64,000 nt of DNA from Chitinophagaceae bacterium UBA1931. GTDB lineage: Bacteria; Bacteroidota; Bacteroidia; Chitinophagales; Chitinophagaceae. Position numbers and translations under genes: made by a program. The stretch lies in contig DDFJ01000001.1 of NCBI GenBank assembly GCA_002337125.1, positions 124,001 through 188,000 on the forward strand, in the 5' to 3' direction. The notes under the pieces are model-generated. The model worked only from the letters and a program-made list of their open reading frames with translations, was not told where the DNA came from and did no database searches. Shown here one piece after another: positions 34,385 through 43,038 of the stretch (positions within the stretch are counted from its first letter, which is position 1; each line of letters begins with the position of its first letter).

Positions 34385-35020
34385 ATGGCACTCGTAGGTA
34401 AAAAAGCACCTTCTTTTAAGGCTGCTGCAGTAGTAAAAGGATATGAAATAACAGAAGATTTTTCGTTAGATCAGTACCTTGGAAACAAATATGTTGTTTT
34501 CTTCTTCTATCCAAAAGATTTCACATTTGTTTGTCCAACTGAGTTATGGGCATTCCAGGAAAAACTGGCAGAGTTTGAACAAAGGAATGTAGCAGTTGTA
34601 GCCTGCTCAACCGATACTGAACAATCGCACTGGGGCTGGTTGAACATGGATAAGAAAATGGGCGGTATTAAAGGAATTACTTATCCTATTGTTGCCGATA
34701 CGAACAAAACCATCAGCTCAGCATTTGGAGTATTGAACGGTGAATATTATACTGATGAAGAAGGTAACCTTAAAGCAACTTCGGAACTCATTGCTTACAG
34801 GGGTTTATTTATTATGGATAAGGATGGTGTGGTTCATCATGAGCTTATCAACAACCTGCCTATCGGACGTAATGTAGATGAAGCATTGCGCATTGTTGAT
34901 GCCTTGCAGTTTTTTGAAGAGAATGGTGAAGTTTGCCCGGCTAACTGGCATAAAGGAAAAGAAGGAATGAAAGGATCGCACGAAGGTGTTGCTTCTTATC
35001 TTGCCGAGCATTTAAATTAA
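34385..35020 (+). CDS. Peroxiredoxin, 2-Cys (AhpC/Prx1) type
   Basis: 211 residues from the ATG at 34385, set by the promoter just upstream. The peroxidatic cysteine is C50 in FTFVCPTELWAF, the resolving cysteine C184 in GEVCPANWHKG, and R139 of AYRGLF is in the expected place. The GG-x-x-G loop (MGGIKGI) and the C-terminal segment suggest the sensitive type that can be over-oxidised. It reduces H2O2, organic peroxides and peroxynitrite with electrons from thioredoxin or AhpF. Monocistronic, with its own terminator. Confidence 0.93.
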   Translation: MALVGKKAPSFKAAAVVKGYEITEDFSLDQYLGNKYVVFFFYPKDFTFVCPTELWAFQEKLAEFEQRNVAVVACSTDTEQSHWGWLNMDKKMGGIKGITYPIVADTNKTISSAFGVLNGEYYTDEEGNLKATSELIAYRGLFIMDKDGVVHHELINNLPIGRNVDEALRIVDALQFFEENGEVCPANWHKGKEGMKGSHEGVASYLAEHLN

Positions 35021-35036
35021 GAATACTAATAAAATA

Positions 35037-35072
35037 CAAAACCGCCTTGCTTTAAAAGCAGGCGGTTTTTTT
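35037..35072 (+). terminator. Terminator of the peroxiredoxin gene
   Basis: AAAACCGCC...GGCGGTTTTTTT forms a GC-rich stem with an interior TTGCT/AGCA pairing and a long U-run. Confidence 0.9.
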
Positions 35073-35090
35073 GTCTGAGCAGGTTCAGGT

Positions 35091-35579
35091 TTACTTGGCA
35101 ATAATTTCTGCTTTTGAAATAATTTCATTCTCTTTTTTCTGCTTATCAAAAAAGCGGATGGAAACATTGTATGTTTCACCGCTAACCATTGGAGCTCCCG
35201 TATTGAGTGTTGCTTTAAGGGTTGAAGCTTCTGATGGAGCTAATCCTTGCTGATCAGCAAATGCATCGGGGAGATTGAGTAATTCTTTTTTATTCTTATC
35301 CGTTAAAATAATCTGGCATCCCGGAAAAACATTGTTGTCTTTTTGCTGATAATTTTCAACACCTGTAACCACTACCATAAAGGATGAGCCAAGTTTGATT
35401 TCATTGTTTTGTAAACGGTTGCCATCACTATCGGCCATGTATACATCAGCAATTGAAAATCCATTGTAGTTTGTTGATAAACCGGTTGTCATGTCTTTTT
35501 TTGTGCCTTTGCTGAAACTTCCGGAACAGCCATAGAACATAATACTTACAATGAGCAGGAGGTATGTAATTTGTTTCAT
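35091..35579 (-). CDS. Hypothetical lipoprotein, last gene of the secreted-protein operon
   Basis: 162 residues with a lipobox (SIMFYGCSGS, Cys near 18). The mature part is predicted beta-rich (IADVYMADSDGNRL, KLGSSFMVVVTGVENY), like an immunoglobulin-type domain. No family recognised. It is 25 nt downstream of the PD40 protein gene, the last of seven exported-protein genes in the same direction. Confidence 0.6.
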   Translation of the reverse strand: MKQITYLLLIVSIMFYGCSGSFSKGTKKDMTTGLSTNYNGFSIADVYMADSDGNRLQNNEIKLGSSFMVVVTGVENYQQKDNNVFPGCQIILTDKNKKELLNLPDAFADQQGLAPSEASTLKATLNTGAPMVSGETYNVSIRFFDKQKKENEIISKAEIIAK

Positions 35580-35604
35580 TTGTTTATTTTTTTAAGATGA
35601 ATTT

Positions 35605-37470
35605 TTATTTTGGACAATTTGTGCAGGGAGCTGTACTTATATAAAAAGTGAAAATACCTGATGATGCAAAACGTTTATCATACTTTTCACTTGTTCCGGC
35701 AATTACAAAATTTCCGAATCGTGAAAGCATTGGTCTTGCTGTGCTTCCGGTGGTTGAATTTGTAACAGGTATGATTGTATTTACAGTTGTGTTTTTTACA
35801 AGAATATTTCCTTTAGGTACACCTAAGTTTGTTGCATTTGTATTAAAGCTGACCCATGAACCGTTATAGCTGATGCCAATTCTTACACCCTGGTCTATTG
35901 GACTGTCGCCATTTCCTTCTTCACCATTTTTTCCTGTGCTGACTCTTGCTACTGATCCTGTTTCGATATTGTAAAGAAACACATCCTGCATTCCATTTGT
36001 ATCACCAGGTACAACATTGGTTGCAGTTGTAGCATACGCAATCATTCTTCCATCGCCTGATATTGCAGGTGAAACAACACGGCTTGCACTTTCTGTTCCC
36101 TGGTCTCTTTCTCCACCTGTTGACGTCATGCTGATGCGTTTAAGACCGGGTGTTCCTTTCTGCCACAGAAAAATATCCCAGAGATTATTGTTGTCGTTTT
36201 TAACCAGGCGATAGCTATAGGAACAAAAGGCTATTCTTGTTCCATCTTCCGAAATAGAAGGAACACTTCCACCTGCGGCTTTACCTGTTTCATAATCTTT
36301 CGATATAAGTTCAGTTGTTCCTGCTGCAACATCGTGTACAAAAACATTTAACCCACCGTTTGATGCTTCAACAATATTGCTGGCGTTTGAACTGAAAGCA
36401 ATGATATTGCCATTGCCTGAAACAGCAGGTTCCATACTTTCTGAATTACCACTTTCACCGGATGGTGTTTTACTTACCAACTGTACTTTTCCTGTTGATT
36501 TTTTCCAAACAAAAACATCTCTTGCGCCATTATTATCATTAGCTGATAAGTTTGTTGCATACGATTCAAACGCTACAGTTTCACCATCTGCAGAAATAGA
36601 TGGAGCATGACAATCTGCATTTGCTTCTTCGCCGGTTGCATTACGGCTGATGAGTTTTGTAACACCTGTTGATCTGTCTCTCCAGAATATCTGCCTGTAT
36701 TTTCCTAATGAACCATCAATGCCTTTTGCATAGCTCACAAACGCAATGTATCTTCCTTCGTTACCACCGGCTGCATTACTCATACCGCCAATAACGGGGG
36801 TAGCCGTTTCATAATAGGTAGTAGTGACTTTATTATCTGTACTGCGGCTTACCAAATCATATTTAATTGCTGGTGGGGGATTAGGCGGTTCAATCTTGCG
36901 GCAATCTGCTTCTACTATTATCATATTATCTGGTACAATACCATGGCCGTTTGTAAGAATACATTGTCTTGGTCCGGCTGTTTGAAATATTTTGTATTGA
37001 TCACCTATCGGAAAGCCACCAAGATTGGATCCGGTAAATGAAATGGGATATGTGTGAGTTCGTCCATAATCGTCAGAAAATGTAAATGACTCTCCCGGTT
37101 CAACACCTATAACATTCATTTTTAAAATTGTTAATGCAGGAAAACCACAATTAATTGTAATAAGTACATCCTGGTTGGTGATTGTTCCAGTATTATCGTA
37201 AATATTACAGGTTCTTGGCCCTTCAATTTGTGTGATTGTATATTTCTGACCTGTACTTAACTTTTGCGGAAAGTATACAGTAGAATTTGTTGAATCAATT
37301 ACGATGGTTTGATTTCCATTAAGTGAGAAAACAAATTTATCATATTTCGACCGCAAGCTGCTGCCGTATGAAATGCCTACTCTGTATTGACCTGCATCTT
37401 GTGAAAAACTATTCAGGTTTATTACAAGCAGGAAAAACAGGCAAATGATCTTTATTATTTTTTCAGTCAT
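35605..37470 (-). CDS. Exported PD40/TolB-type beta-propeller protein
   Basis: 621 residues with a signal peptide (cut near 24). Two tandem domains of about 80 residues follow (about 25-190), each ending with a G-P-R-x-C...x-C pattern of a small disulfide-bearing extracellular domain. A propeller of PD40-like blades then occupies about 200-600: repeats of IAFVSYA, PSISADGETVAFESYATNL, PAVSGNGNIIAFSSNASN, PAISGDGRMIAYATTATN, each alternating with DVFVW or DVFLYN strands. It binds something in the periplasm or at the surface; the ligand is not deducible. Part of the seven-gene run. Confidence 0.7.
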   Translation of the reverse strand: MTEKIIKIICLFFLLVINLNSFSQDAGQYRVGISYGSSLRSKYDKFVFSLNGNQTIVIDSTNSTVYFPQKLSTGQKYTITQIEGPRTCNIYDNTGTITNQDVLITINCGFPALTILKMNVIGVEPGESFTFSDDYGRTHTYPISFTGSNLGGFPIGDQYKIFQTAGPRQCILTNGHGIVPDNMIIVEADCRKIEPPNPPPAIKYDLVSRSTDNKVTTTYYETATPVIGGMSNAAGGNEGRYIAFVSYAKGIDGSLGKYRQIFWRDRSTGVTKLISRNATGEEANADCHAPSISADGETVAFESYATNLSANDNNGARDVFVWKKSTGKVQLVSKTPSGESGNSESMEPAVSGNGNIIAFSSNASNIVEASNGGLNVFVHDVAAGTTELISKDYETGKAAGGSVPSISEDGTRIAFCSYSYRLVKNDNNNLWDIFLWQKGTPGLKRISMTSTGGERDQGTESASRVVSPAISGDGRMIAYATTATNVVPGDTNGMQDVFLYNIETGSVARVSTGKNGEEGNGDSPIDQGVRIGISYNGSWVSFNTNATNLGVPKGNILVKNTTVNTIIPVTNSTTGSTARPMLSRFGNFVIAGTSEKYDKRFASSGIFTFYISTAPCTNCPK

Positions 37471-37521
37471 ATTTTATGAATTTGAATCTTGCTTTTTTAT
37501 TGGCTTATGAAAGAATAAATT

Positions 37522-38037
37522 TTAAAAACCTTTCCATTCAGCTCCTGTTTCAGCATCATAGCCATATTTGCTGGCTAAAACCCATGAGCCATCTCTTGCA
37601 CGTTGGTAATAAGTCCAGCCGGTTCTTGCAGCTTGTATAATTACCGAAGTGTTCATTACACCATTGCATCCCAAACTTTCTGTACAGCTGATCACTTTTA
37701 TTTTTTCCATCGTGATAGTGTAAGCTGGTCTGGGGGCATAATTTCCTGTTGATGGTTCAAGAACAGTAAGCAATCCATTTAAAAGGAATGTACCGTTATT
37801 CATTACTTTTTTTAAAGTGGCAGATGCTCCATTTATGCTCATTGTAAACGTTACCTGGGTATTATTTTTTCCACCAGTACTTATTGTAAATGCCCTGATA
37901 GTTCCTTCATAACCTCTGTCTACAGCATCGCCCTTCAGTAATACTCCGTTTGGATCAGTCAGTTTAACGTAAATGTTCTGGCCTTGTGAAAAAAATGAAA
38001 TGGCAAGCATTACAAGAAACAAAGAAAGTGTACGCAT
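37522..38037 (-). CDS. Exported Hcp-fold protein
   Basis: 171 residues with a signal peptide (cut near residue 19). The mature protein has Hcp-family marks: NIYVKLTDPNG at the start, the YEGTIRAFTIS strand, YTITMEKIKVISC (compare the LKITMEEVLVSS strand of Hcp) and the C-terminal KYGYDAETGAEW (compare KFGWD...NKxW). Hcp forms the type VI secretion tube, but a signal peptide and the lack of any T6SS gene nearby argue for an exported relative with another role. It lies 22 nt after the unknown paralogue at 38060 and 51 nt before the propeller gene. Confidence 0.72.
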   Translation of the reverse strand: MRTLSLFLVMLAISFFSQGQNIYVKLTDPNGVLLKGDAVDRGYEGTIRAFTISTGGKNNTQVTFTMSINGASATLKKVMNNGTFLLNGLLTVLEPSTGNYAPRPAYTITMEKIKVISCTESLGCNGVMNTSVIIQAARTGWTYYQRARDGSWVLASKYGYDAETGAEWKGF

Positions 38038-38059
38038 ATGGTTTGTTTTAGTTGTTGAT

Positions 38060-39451
38060 TTATTTAGCTAATCCGTATTGAGTATAGATGCCTGAACCGG
38101 GATATTGTGCATCAATGAGATTTAATACTCTTGCTCCTTTAATGCACGACCAGAAAGCATTATACGTTTTGGGTCCTTTTTCAATTTTGCTGCATTGCAG
38201 CTGCCAGTTATTTGGTACGGTGAATGTGCCCGATGATTCTGCATGATCATATCTTGTATTACCAACCATGCCGTTTATGGCAAGTAATTTCCATTTATAA
38301 GTATTTCCGCTGAAAACAAATTCTTCATTCGACTGATGAATGTTCATGCCTGCATAATTGCCGGTATAAACGTAATACAGCTGCTGGATGCCTGTAAAGT
38401 CGCTTGTCCATTTTCCTTTAAAATCAGAAGCAGCAATGGCGAATTTATTGTAGACTTTCATTTTAAATAAAGGATTCATTAAATCACTGTCGGTATCCCA
38501 TTGTACTGTTTCGGGATCAAGCTTAAACTCTTGTATAAAACTGTTTTTATCGGGACACACAAATTCTATCCAACCCGACTCGCCCTGGCGAAACAGTACA
38601 ACAAATTTTTGTGCACCAGTACTGTTTTCTTTTGCATAACCCATTCCAAGGTAAGGCCTGTTATAAGTGCTGATGTAAGCCGTTTTGTAATTGGTAAGAT
38701 TACTATACCTGGGAGCAACTAAAATATTCCATGCAGCATTTGTTAATGGTGCAGGATCAGCAGGAAAAACAGTTCCTTCCTTTGGAAAGTGCAGCAATAC
38801 TTTAATTGAGCCTTTTGTTACTTCCACCCAATCTTCCTGAACAGTGCTTGTCCAGCCATCATCAAAGTTGGTTGTGCTGAATTGAAAACCTGATGTTGAA
38901 ACCGGCTGTTCAGGTACAATTGTATTATTGTTCACCTCCTGTTGTTGATTTGTGTTAGTGTTTGTAATAGTAGTTTGCTGGGGCTCGTTATAGGTAGTAT
39001 TGTTTGTATTAATTGTATTGTTTTGTGGTTCTGAAGACTTTCCTTTATCACTTTCAGAAAAATAAAGATCAATTTGTTTCTTATCAGCTTTAAAATAAGC
39101 AACAACAAATTTTCCATTTTTCTCAAGCCAGAAATACGATTCGTCATCAGTGTTTGTTAATTGCCAGCCTTGCTTCTTTAATTCATTTTCAAGAAAGGAT
39201 TTGTTGAATGTTGTGGCATTAACAGCAGGGATATAAATCACTTCCGGGCTTTTAATTACACTGCTGTTTTTTTTACTTTCTGATTCCAATATAATTTTTG
39301 CTGCACCAACAACGATCAACCGCATATCTTTTTGCGAGCCTTGCGGTAAACTGATCCCGGTAACTTCTGATTGAGTTGCAGGAACGAGTTTCTTTTGAGC
39401 AAATGTTTGAATGGATAATATTAGAAACAATATGAAGGTTATCGGTTTCAT
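38060..39451 (-). CDS. Exported unknown protein, paralogue of the adjacent gene
   Basis: 463 residues from the ATG at 39451, which starts a clear signal peptide (MKPITFILFLILSIQTFAQ); the open frame upstream is not used. An N-terminal alpha/beta domain (about 20-150) is followed by a Thr/Asn/Gln-rich linker (about 150-200) and a C-terminal domain from FQFSTTNFDDGW with YYVYTGNYAGMNIH near 355. It matches the upstream gene in every part, including linker position, so the two arose by tandem duplication. No known family recognised. Confidence 0.6.
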   Translation of the reverse strand: MKPITFILFLILSIQTFAQKKLVPATQSEVTGISLPQGSQKDMRLIVVGAAKIILESESKKNSSVIKSPEVIYIPAVNATTFNKSFLENELKKQGWQLTNTDDESYFWLEKNGKFVVAYFKADKKQIDLYFSESDKGKSSEPQNNTINTNNTTYNEPQQTTITNTNTNQQQEVNNNTIVPEQPVSTSGFQFSTTNFDDGWTSTVQEDWVEVTKGSIKVLLHFPKEGTVFPADPAPLTNAAWNILVAPRYSNLTNYKTAYISTYNRPYLGMGYAKENSTGAQKFVVLFRQGESGWIEFVCPDKNSFIQEFKLDPETVQWDTDSDLMNPLFKMKVYNKFAIAASDFKGKWTSDFTGIQQLYYVYTGNYAGMNIHQSNEEFVFSGNTYKWKLLAINGMVGNTRYDHAESSGTFTVPNNWQLQCSKIEKGPKTYNAFWSCIKGARVLNLIDAQYPGSGIYTQYGLAK

Positions 39452-39456
39452 CTTGA

Positions 39457-40893
39457 TTATTTTTTTACAAGTGTATAATTTGTGCCAAGCCTGTCTGTCA
39501 TGATCAAAATCCTTCCTCCTTTTACAGCTTCGAAATAGCAACTGTATTTTTCAGTTTCTCCTTTGAAGCGGTTTGTAAGTGCCATTTCCCAGTTGTTAAC
39601 CGAAAATTTTCCCTGGTAAACCTGCCTTGAAAATTGTTGATTACCTACAGTACCTGAAGCTCCGGCATGATCGCTTTTGTAATTGTTGCCTGCAAGAAAT
39701 GTAAATTCATCTGCGGTAGATGTAGCAGTGGCACCAGCATAGCCGCCATTTACATAGTAATAGGTTAATGAGGCATAATCATTTGCTGACCACGTTCCTG
39801 TAAGATCGTTTGTTGATACTGCGTATTTATTTCTAAACTGCATGTTTGCCATTTTATCCCAGCCAAATTCATCATTATGATAAGGCCCAAACTCCTGTTC
39901 AAATGCAGCTTTATTGCTTGTTATAAATTCTAAATAACGGCCATTACCTTTTGTATAATGTTTCTTGAATAAAATGATGTGTACATTTTTTCCGGTTGAT
40001 TTTTCCATCGCATCTGCTTCAATAAATGTGATGGATTCATAACTCTGAATGGTTCGCCACTGAAAGTTTTGTATGCTATTGTATTTAGGAGCAACCAAAC
40101 TGTTCCAGGCAATCATATCGCCTTCTTTTAACACAGAATGATAAGCATCCACCTGCTGATTGGGGTAATGCAGTAATACTTTTGTACTTCCTTTTGTTAC
40201 CTCCGTCCAGTTCTCTTTTGCGGAGCTGATCCACCCATCATCAAAAGGTGTAGTGTTGAATTGAAAGCCATCTTTAACGGGAGATTGGTTGGTGGTTGTA
40301 TGAACGGGCTCTTGTTTTGGCGCTGTGGTTTGTTCATTCTTTTGTACAGGCCCTGCTGCTGTGGTTGTAGTTGAAACAGGAGCTGTAACCGGATTGGTTG
40401 TAACAGTATTATTTCCTCCGGTTTCAGGTTGAGTACTGTTTATTTGTCCGAAATATAAACTGATTTCATTGCTTTTAATTTCAAAATAAGCAAGTACCGA
40501 CTGGTTATTTTTTTTCAGTACTGCATATTTATGATCATTTTCAACTACTGAAACAGACCATCCGTTTGCTGTTAAAGTTTTTACCAATGAATCTGCAGTA
40601 AACCTGGACTGATTGCTCAGGTAAATAATTTCAACTCCTGTAACAGTTGTATTTAAATTCTTTGCTTCTTCCTGTAAAAGAGCTTTCCCCATTACTTCTG
40701 AAAGAGTTCGTTTATCCAGTTTGCTTCCGGCAGGCAAGGGAATATTTGTAATGGTTGATTGGGTAACAGGAGTTACTTTTTTTTGAGCTTGAATTGTAAA
40801 TACAGAAAGAATTGTAATAATGAAGGACAAGCCGTATCTAAACTTCAGGATTGAAAGTGGTTGTTTTTTTTTATCTATAGAAAATGTTCTCAT
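39457..40893 (-). CDS. Exported unknown protein, paralogue of the adjacent gene
   Basis: 478 residues with a longer N-region (about 20 polar residues) before the hydrophobic signal segment ending IQAQ. Same layout as its downstream neighbour: N-terminal domain beginning VTPVTQSTITNIPLPAGSK (about 40-165), a Thr/Pro/Asn-rich linker, then FQFNTTPFDDGW and YYVNGGYAGATA. The shared FDDGW-x-S-x-x-x-x-W-x-EVTKGSxKVLLHxP block is the strongest match. It starts 29 nt after the gene at 40923 and ends 5 nt before its paralogue. Function unknown. Confidence 0.6.
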   Translation of the reverse strand: MRTFSIDKKKQPLSILKFRYGLSFIITILSVFTIQAQKKVTPVTQSTITNIPLPAGSKLDKRTLSEVMGKALLQEEAKNLNTTVTGVEIIYLSNQSRFTADSLVKTLTANGWSVSVVENDHKYAVLKKNNQSVLAYFEIKSNEISLYFGQINSTQPETGGNNTVTTNPVTAPVSTTTTAAGPVQKNEQTTAPKQEPVHTTTNQSPVKDGFQFNTTPFDDGWISSAKENWTEVTKGSTKVLLHYPNQQVDAYHSVLKEGDMIAWNSLVAPKYNSIQNFQWRTIQSYESITFIEADAMEKSTGKNVHIILFKKHYTKGNGRYLEFITSNKAAFEQEFGPYHNDEFGWDKMANMQFRNKYAVSTNDLTGTWSANDYASLTYYYVNGGYAGATATSTADEFTFLAGNNYKSDHAGASGTVGNQQFSRQVYQGKFSVNNWEMALTNRFKGETEKYSCYFEAVKGGRILIMTDRLGTNYTLVKK

Positions 40894-40922
40894 AAATCTT
40901 GAAATATTTTAAAATGTCACAT

Positions 40923-41903
40923 TCATTTCCCCAGCATTCCCCTCAGGTAATTGAAATCAATTGCTTTTTGTATCCTGCTGATATTGTCTTCGAATACAGG
41001 ATCGCCATGCGAAATTTTATAAACGATATTGAAAAACTGAGGTGCTGATTTCGGAAGATTTTTTCTGTAATAACTGAGATTGGGTTTTATTGCAAGAAAT
41101 GATCCTTTTGTTCCTTCTTCCACAAAATCTTTAAAGCGTTCTTCCTCATTCCACATGCAAATGGCTGGTAATGCTAATTCAGATTCCGGCCGTTTCAGGT
41201 ATTCGTTGATGTTTTGCAGGTACTCATCATTGTATTGTTTGCTGCTGGGGCTTTCAATTGAGTTTTTCTCCAGGCGCTTTTTTTGAATGAGTAAATATTC
41301 TTTTCTCGACATGTAAGAAAATGGAAGTGTATCATTATATGTAATCAGCCAACGGTATTCTACAATTTTATTTTCAAGATGACTGTCGCCTACAACTTCT
41401 TCTCCCATGAAATAAAAGCCATTTATTTTCACTGGTCTTTTTTCCAGTTTCAGGTATCCCCTGAAATCATCAGGAGCAATATTGGCCGCATATAATTCAT
41501 TTAATGAAGAAATTACATTTGCCGCAACCATAACAGTTGTGGGAGTGGCATAATCAACATAGGATTTTGTTGGCTCATTGGGATCGCATAAAAAACGAAG
41601 GATGAATATTAAGTAATAATAGGGATCGGCCATCCAGGTTTGTCCGGGCAGCGGATATTTTCCGAATGCGTTAGTGAATAAAACCTGGCAGCCAACCGGC
41701 GAATAATTACTGCTGAGGTTTTTATGTACAGCAGCCAGTACTGCTCTTTCTTTTGCAAGATCGGCAGGCGTTATATTTCTGATGGAGCCTGGAATGCTTG
41801 GTTTCCAGTTGCCGGGTTTTTTATGCAGCAGTTCAGGATCACAATTCTGTGCATACAGACTGGCAGAAAATAAAACCAGCACAAAACAAAATATGTATTT
41901 CAT
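40923..41903 (-). CDS. Hypothetical exported protein
   Basis: 326 residues with a signal peptide (MKYIFCFVLVLFSASLYAQ). A small cysteine set (about 21, 71, 107), an aromatic stretch DPYYYLIFILRFLCDPNE, and a long helical C-terminal region with many charged residues. No family recognised. The gene starts 8 nt after its upstream neighbour, second in the seven-gene run. Confidence 0.55.
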   Translation of the reverse strand: MKYIFCFVLVLFSASLYAQNCDPELLHKKPGNWKPSIPGSIRNITPADLAKERAVLAAVHKNLSSNYSPVGCQVLFTNAFGKYPLPGQTWMADPYYYLIFILRFLCDPNEPTKSYVDYATPTTVMVAANVISSLNELYAANIAPDDFRGYLKLEKRPVKINGFYFMGEEVVGDSHLENKIVEYRWLITYNDTLPFSYMSRKEYLLIQKKRLEKNSIESPSSKQYNDEYLQNINEYLKRPESELALPAICMWNEEERFKDFVEEGTKGSFLAIKPNLSYYRKNLPKSAPQFFNIVYKISHGDPVFEDNISRIQKAIDFNYLRGMLGK

Positions 41904-41911
41904 ATAGCAGA

Positions 41912-42883
41912 TTAATTAATGATGGCCTTGGCTTTCTCTTTCGCTTTTTCCTTTGCTTTGTTCAGGAATGAACTTTTTTCTTTCTTTTCAGGAGTTGCTT
42001 CAGTAGATGAAGCTGACGGCTTGGTTGTGTTTGAATTTGCTTGTGTATTACTGTTATTAACTTCTTTGTTGTTTGAAGAAGTGAACTGTTTCATACTTGT
42101 TTTTGTGCCGCTCATAATGGGACCTTTCAACCATTCTTTTACAAATGCTGTAACTGCTGTGTTTACATCTTTACCTGCACGGTAAACAGCTTTCCATTCA
42201 GCACTTTTCTTTTCGTATTCAGGATTTGTAAATTTCTTCTTACCATATTTATCGGCTGCGGTTAATGCTGCATTAAAATCAACTGTTGCAACAAGCGCTA
42301 AATATTGTTCCAGTCTTCTTTTTATTACCACAGAGGGGTCTTCAGGAAAATTCTTTTCCCATTTTGTTTTATTAGGTGTGGGATCGCTCCATTCAGCAAT
42401 CATTTTCTTTTGATCGGCTAAGCTTTTTTCCATTGCCTGGATTGAAACTGCAGGCATTTGTTTGTTTTTTTTCATATCAGCAAGTTGCTTCTCCATGTCC
42501 TTTACTGATTTCTTTTGCTCATCAATCATTGTTTGATCAGGACGCCATGGTTCACTTTCAGGTTTTGCTGATTCTCTTTTCTTTTTATAGGCTTCTGCAA
42601 ACTCTTCGCTGTTTACATATTGCTTTACATATTGACAAAGCTCCCCGGCTGCTCCTGCTTTATCACCACTGATGATAGAAGGAAGCATCTTCGCATAAGG
42701 AATCTGAAATTCATTTCCATCCCCATCTGAATCTCCGTTAAAGTTTCCAAGGAGGTTTCCCATGATATAATACTGGGCACTGCTGTGTTGCATACCTAAT
42801 TTTTCAATAATGCCATCAGCTGTTTTGAAGGTGGCAGCAATAAAAAAAAGACCAAGTGCAGGAAATAAAAATTGTTTTTTCAT
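41912..42883 (-). CDS. Hypothetical exported protein with coiled coil, first gene of the operon
   Basis: 323 residues with a signal peptide (cut near 24). A short acidic segment (NFNGDSDGDGNEF, about 48-60) looks like a calcium loop. A long charged helix (about 115-165, MEKQLADMKKNKQ...MEKSLADQKKM) is probably a coiled coil. The Asn/Ser/Thr-rich stretch at about 265-300 precedes a lysine-rich amphipathic C-terminus (KAKEKAKEKAKAIIN). Family unknown. It has its own promoter, with a palindrome abutting the -33 position. Confidence 0.55.
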   Translation of the reverse strand: MKKQFLFPALGLFFIAATFKTADGIIEKLGMQHSSAQYYIMGNLLGNFNGDSDGDGNEFQIPYAKMLPSIISGDKAGAAGELCQYVKQYVNSEEFAEAYKKKRESAKPESEPWRPDQTMIDEQKKSVKDMEKQLADMKKNKQMPAVSIQAMEKSLADQKKMIAEWSDPTPNKTKWEKNFPEDPSVVIKRRLEQYLALVATVDFNAALTAADKYGKKKFTNPEYEKKSAEWKAVYRAGKDVNTAVTAFVKEWLKGPIMSGTKTSMKQFTSSNNKEVNNSNTQANSNTTKPSASSTEATPEKKEKSSFLNKAKEKAKEKAKAIIN

Positions 42884-42929
42884 GATGATTTTTTTTTTAA
42901 AAAAAGCAGATCATGCATTACCGTTAGAT

Positions 42930-42960
42930 CAAATGTAATCACAGGAGCAAGCGGGAAAAA
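42930..42960 (-). promoter_or_regulatory. Promoter of the seven-gene exported-protein operon
   Basis: On the minus strand the -7 box TACATTTG (42930-42937) is exact. About 19-20 nt upstream is TTTT, one mismatch from TTTG, near 42957-42960. The ATG at 42883 is about 47 nt away. Confidence 0.68.
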
Positions 42961-42961
42961 T

Positions 42962-42973
42962 CCCCAAAAAGGG
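42962..42973. promoter_or_regulatory. CCCC-AAAAA-GGG palindrome abutting the -33 element
   Basis: CCCCAAAAAGGG sits right upstream of the -33 position of the operon promoter. A longer copy lies in the same place relative to the promoter of the gene starting at 50415. This is the usual site for an activator or repressor of an adjacent promoter. Confidence 0.5.
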
Positions 42974-42990
42974 TGAATTTTCTGCAAACA

Positions 42991-43012
42991 GAAAAGGCGC
43001 CCGAAGGCACCC
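42991..43012 (-). terminator. Terminator of the giant T9SS cargo gene
   Basis: On the minus strand GGTGCC-TTCG-GGCGCC (one G-U pair, UUCG tetraloop) is followed by TTTTC, 27 nt after the stop at 43039. Confidence 0.9.
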
Positions 43013-43038
43013 AATCTGATTATTAACCTGTATTCATC

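Noticed and set aside
37522..38037. Hcp-fold gene as evidence of a type VI secretion system
   Set aside because: It has a signal peptide and no VipA/B, ClpV, TssJ-M or VgrG gene lies near.
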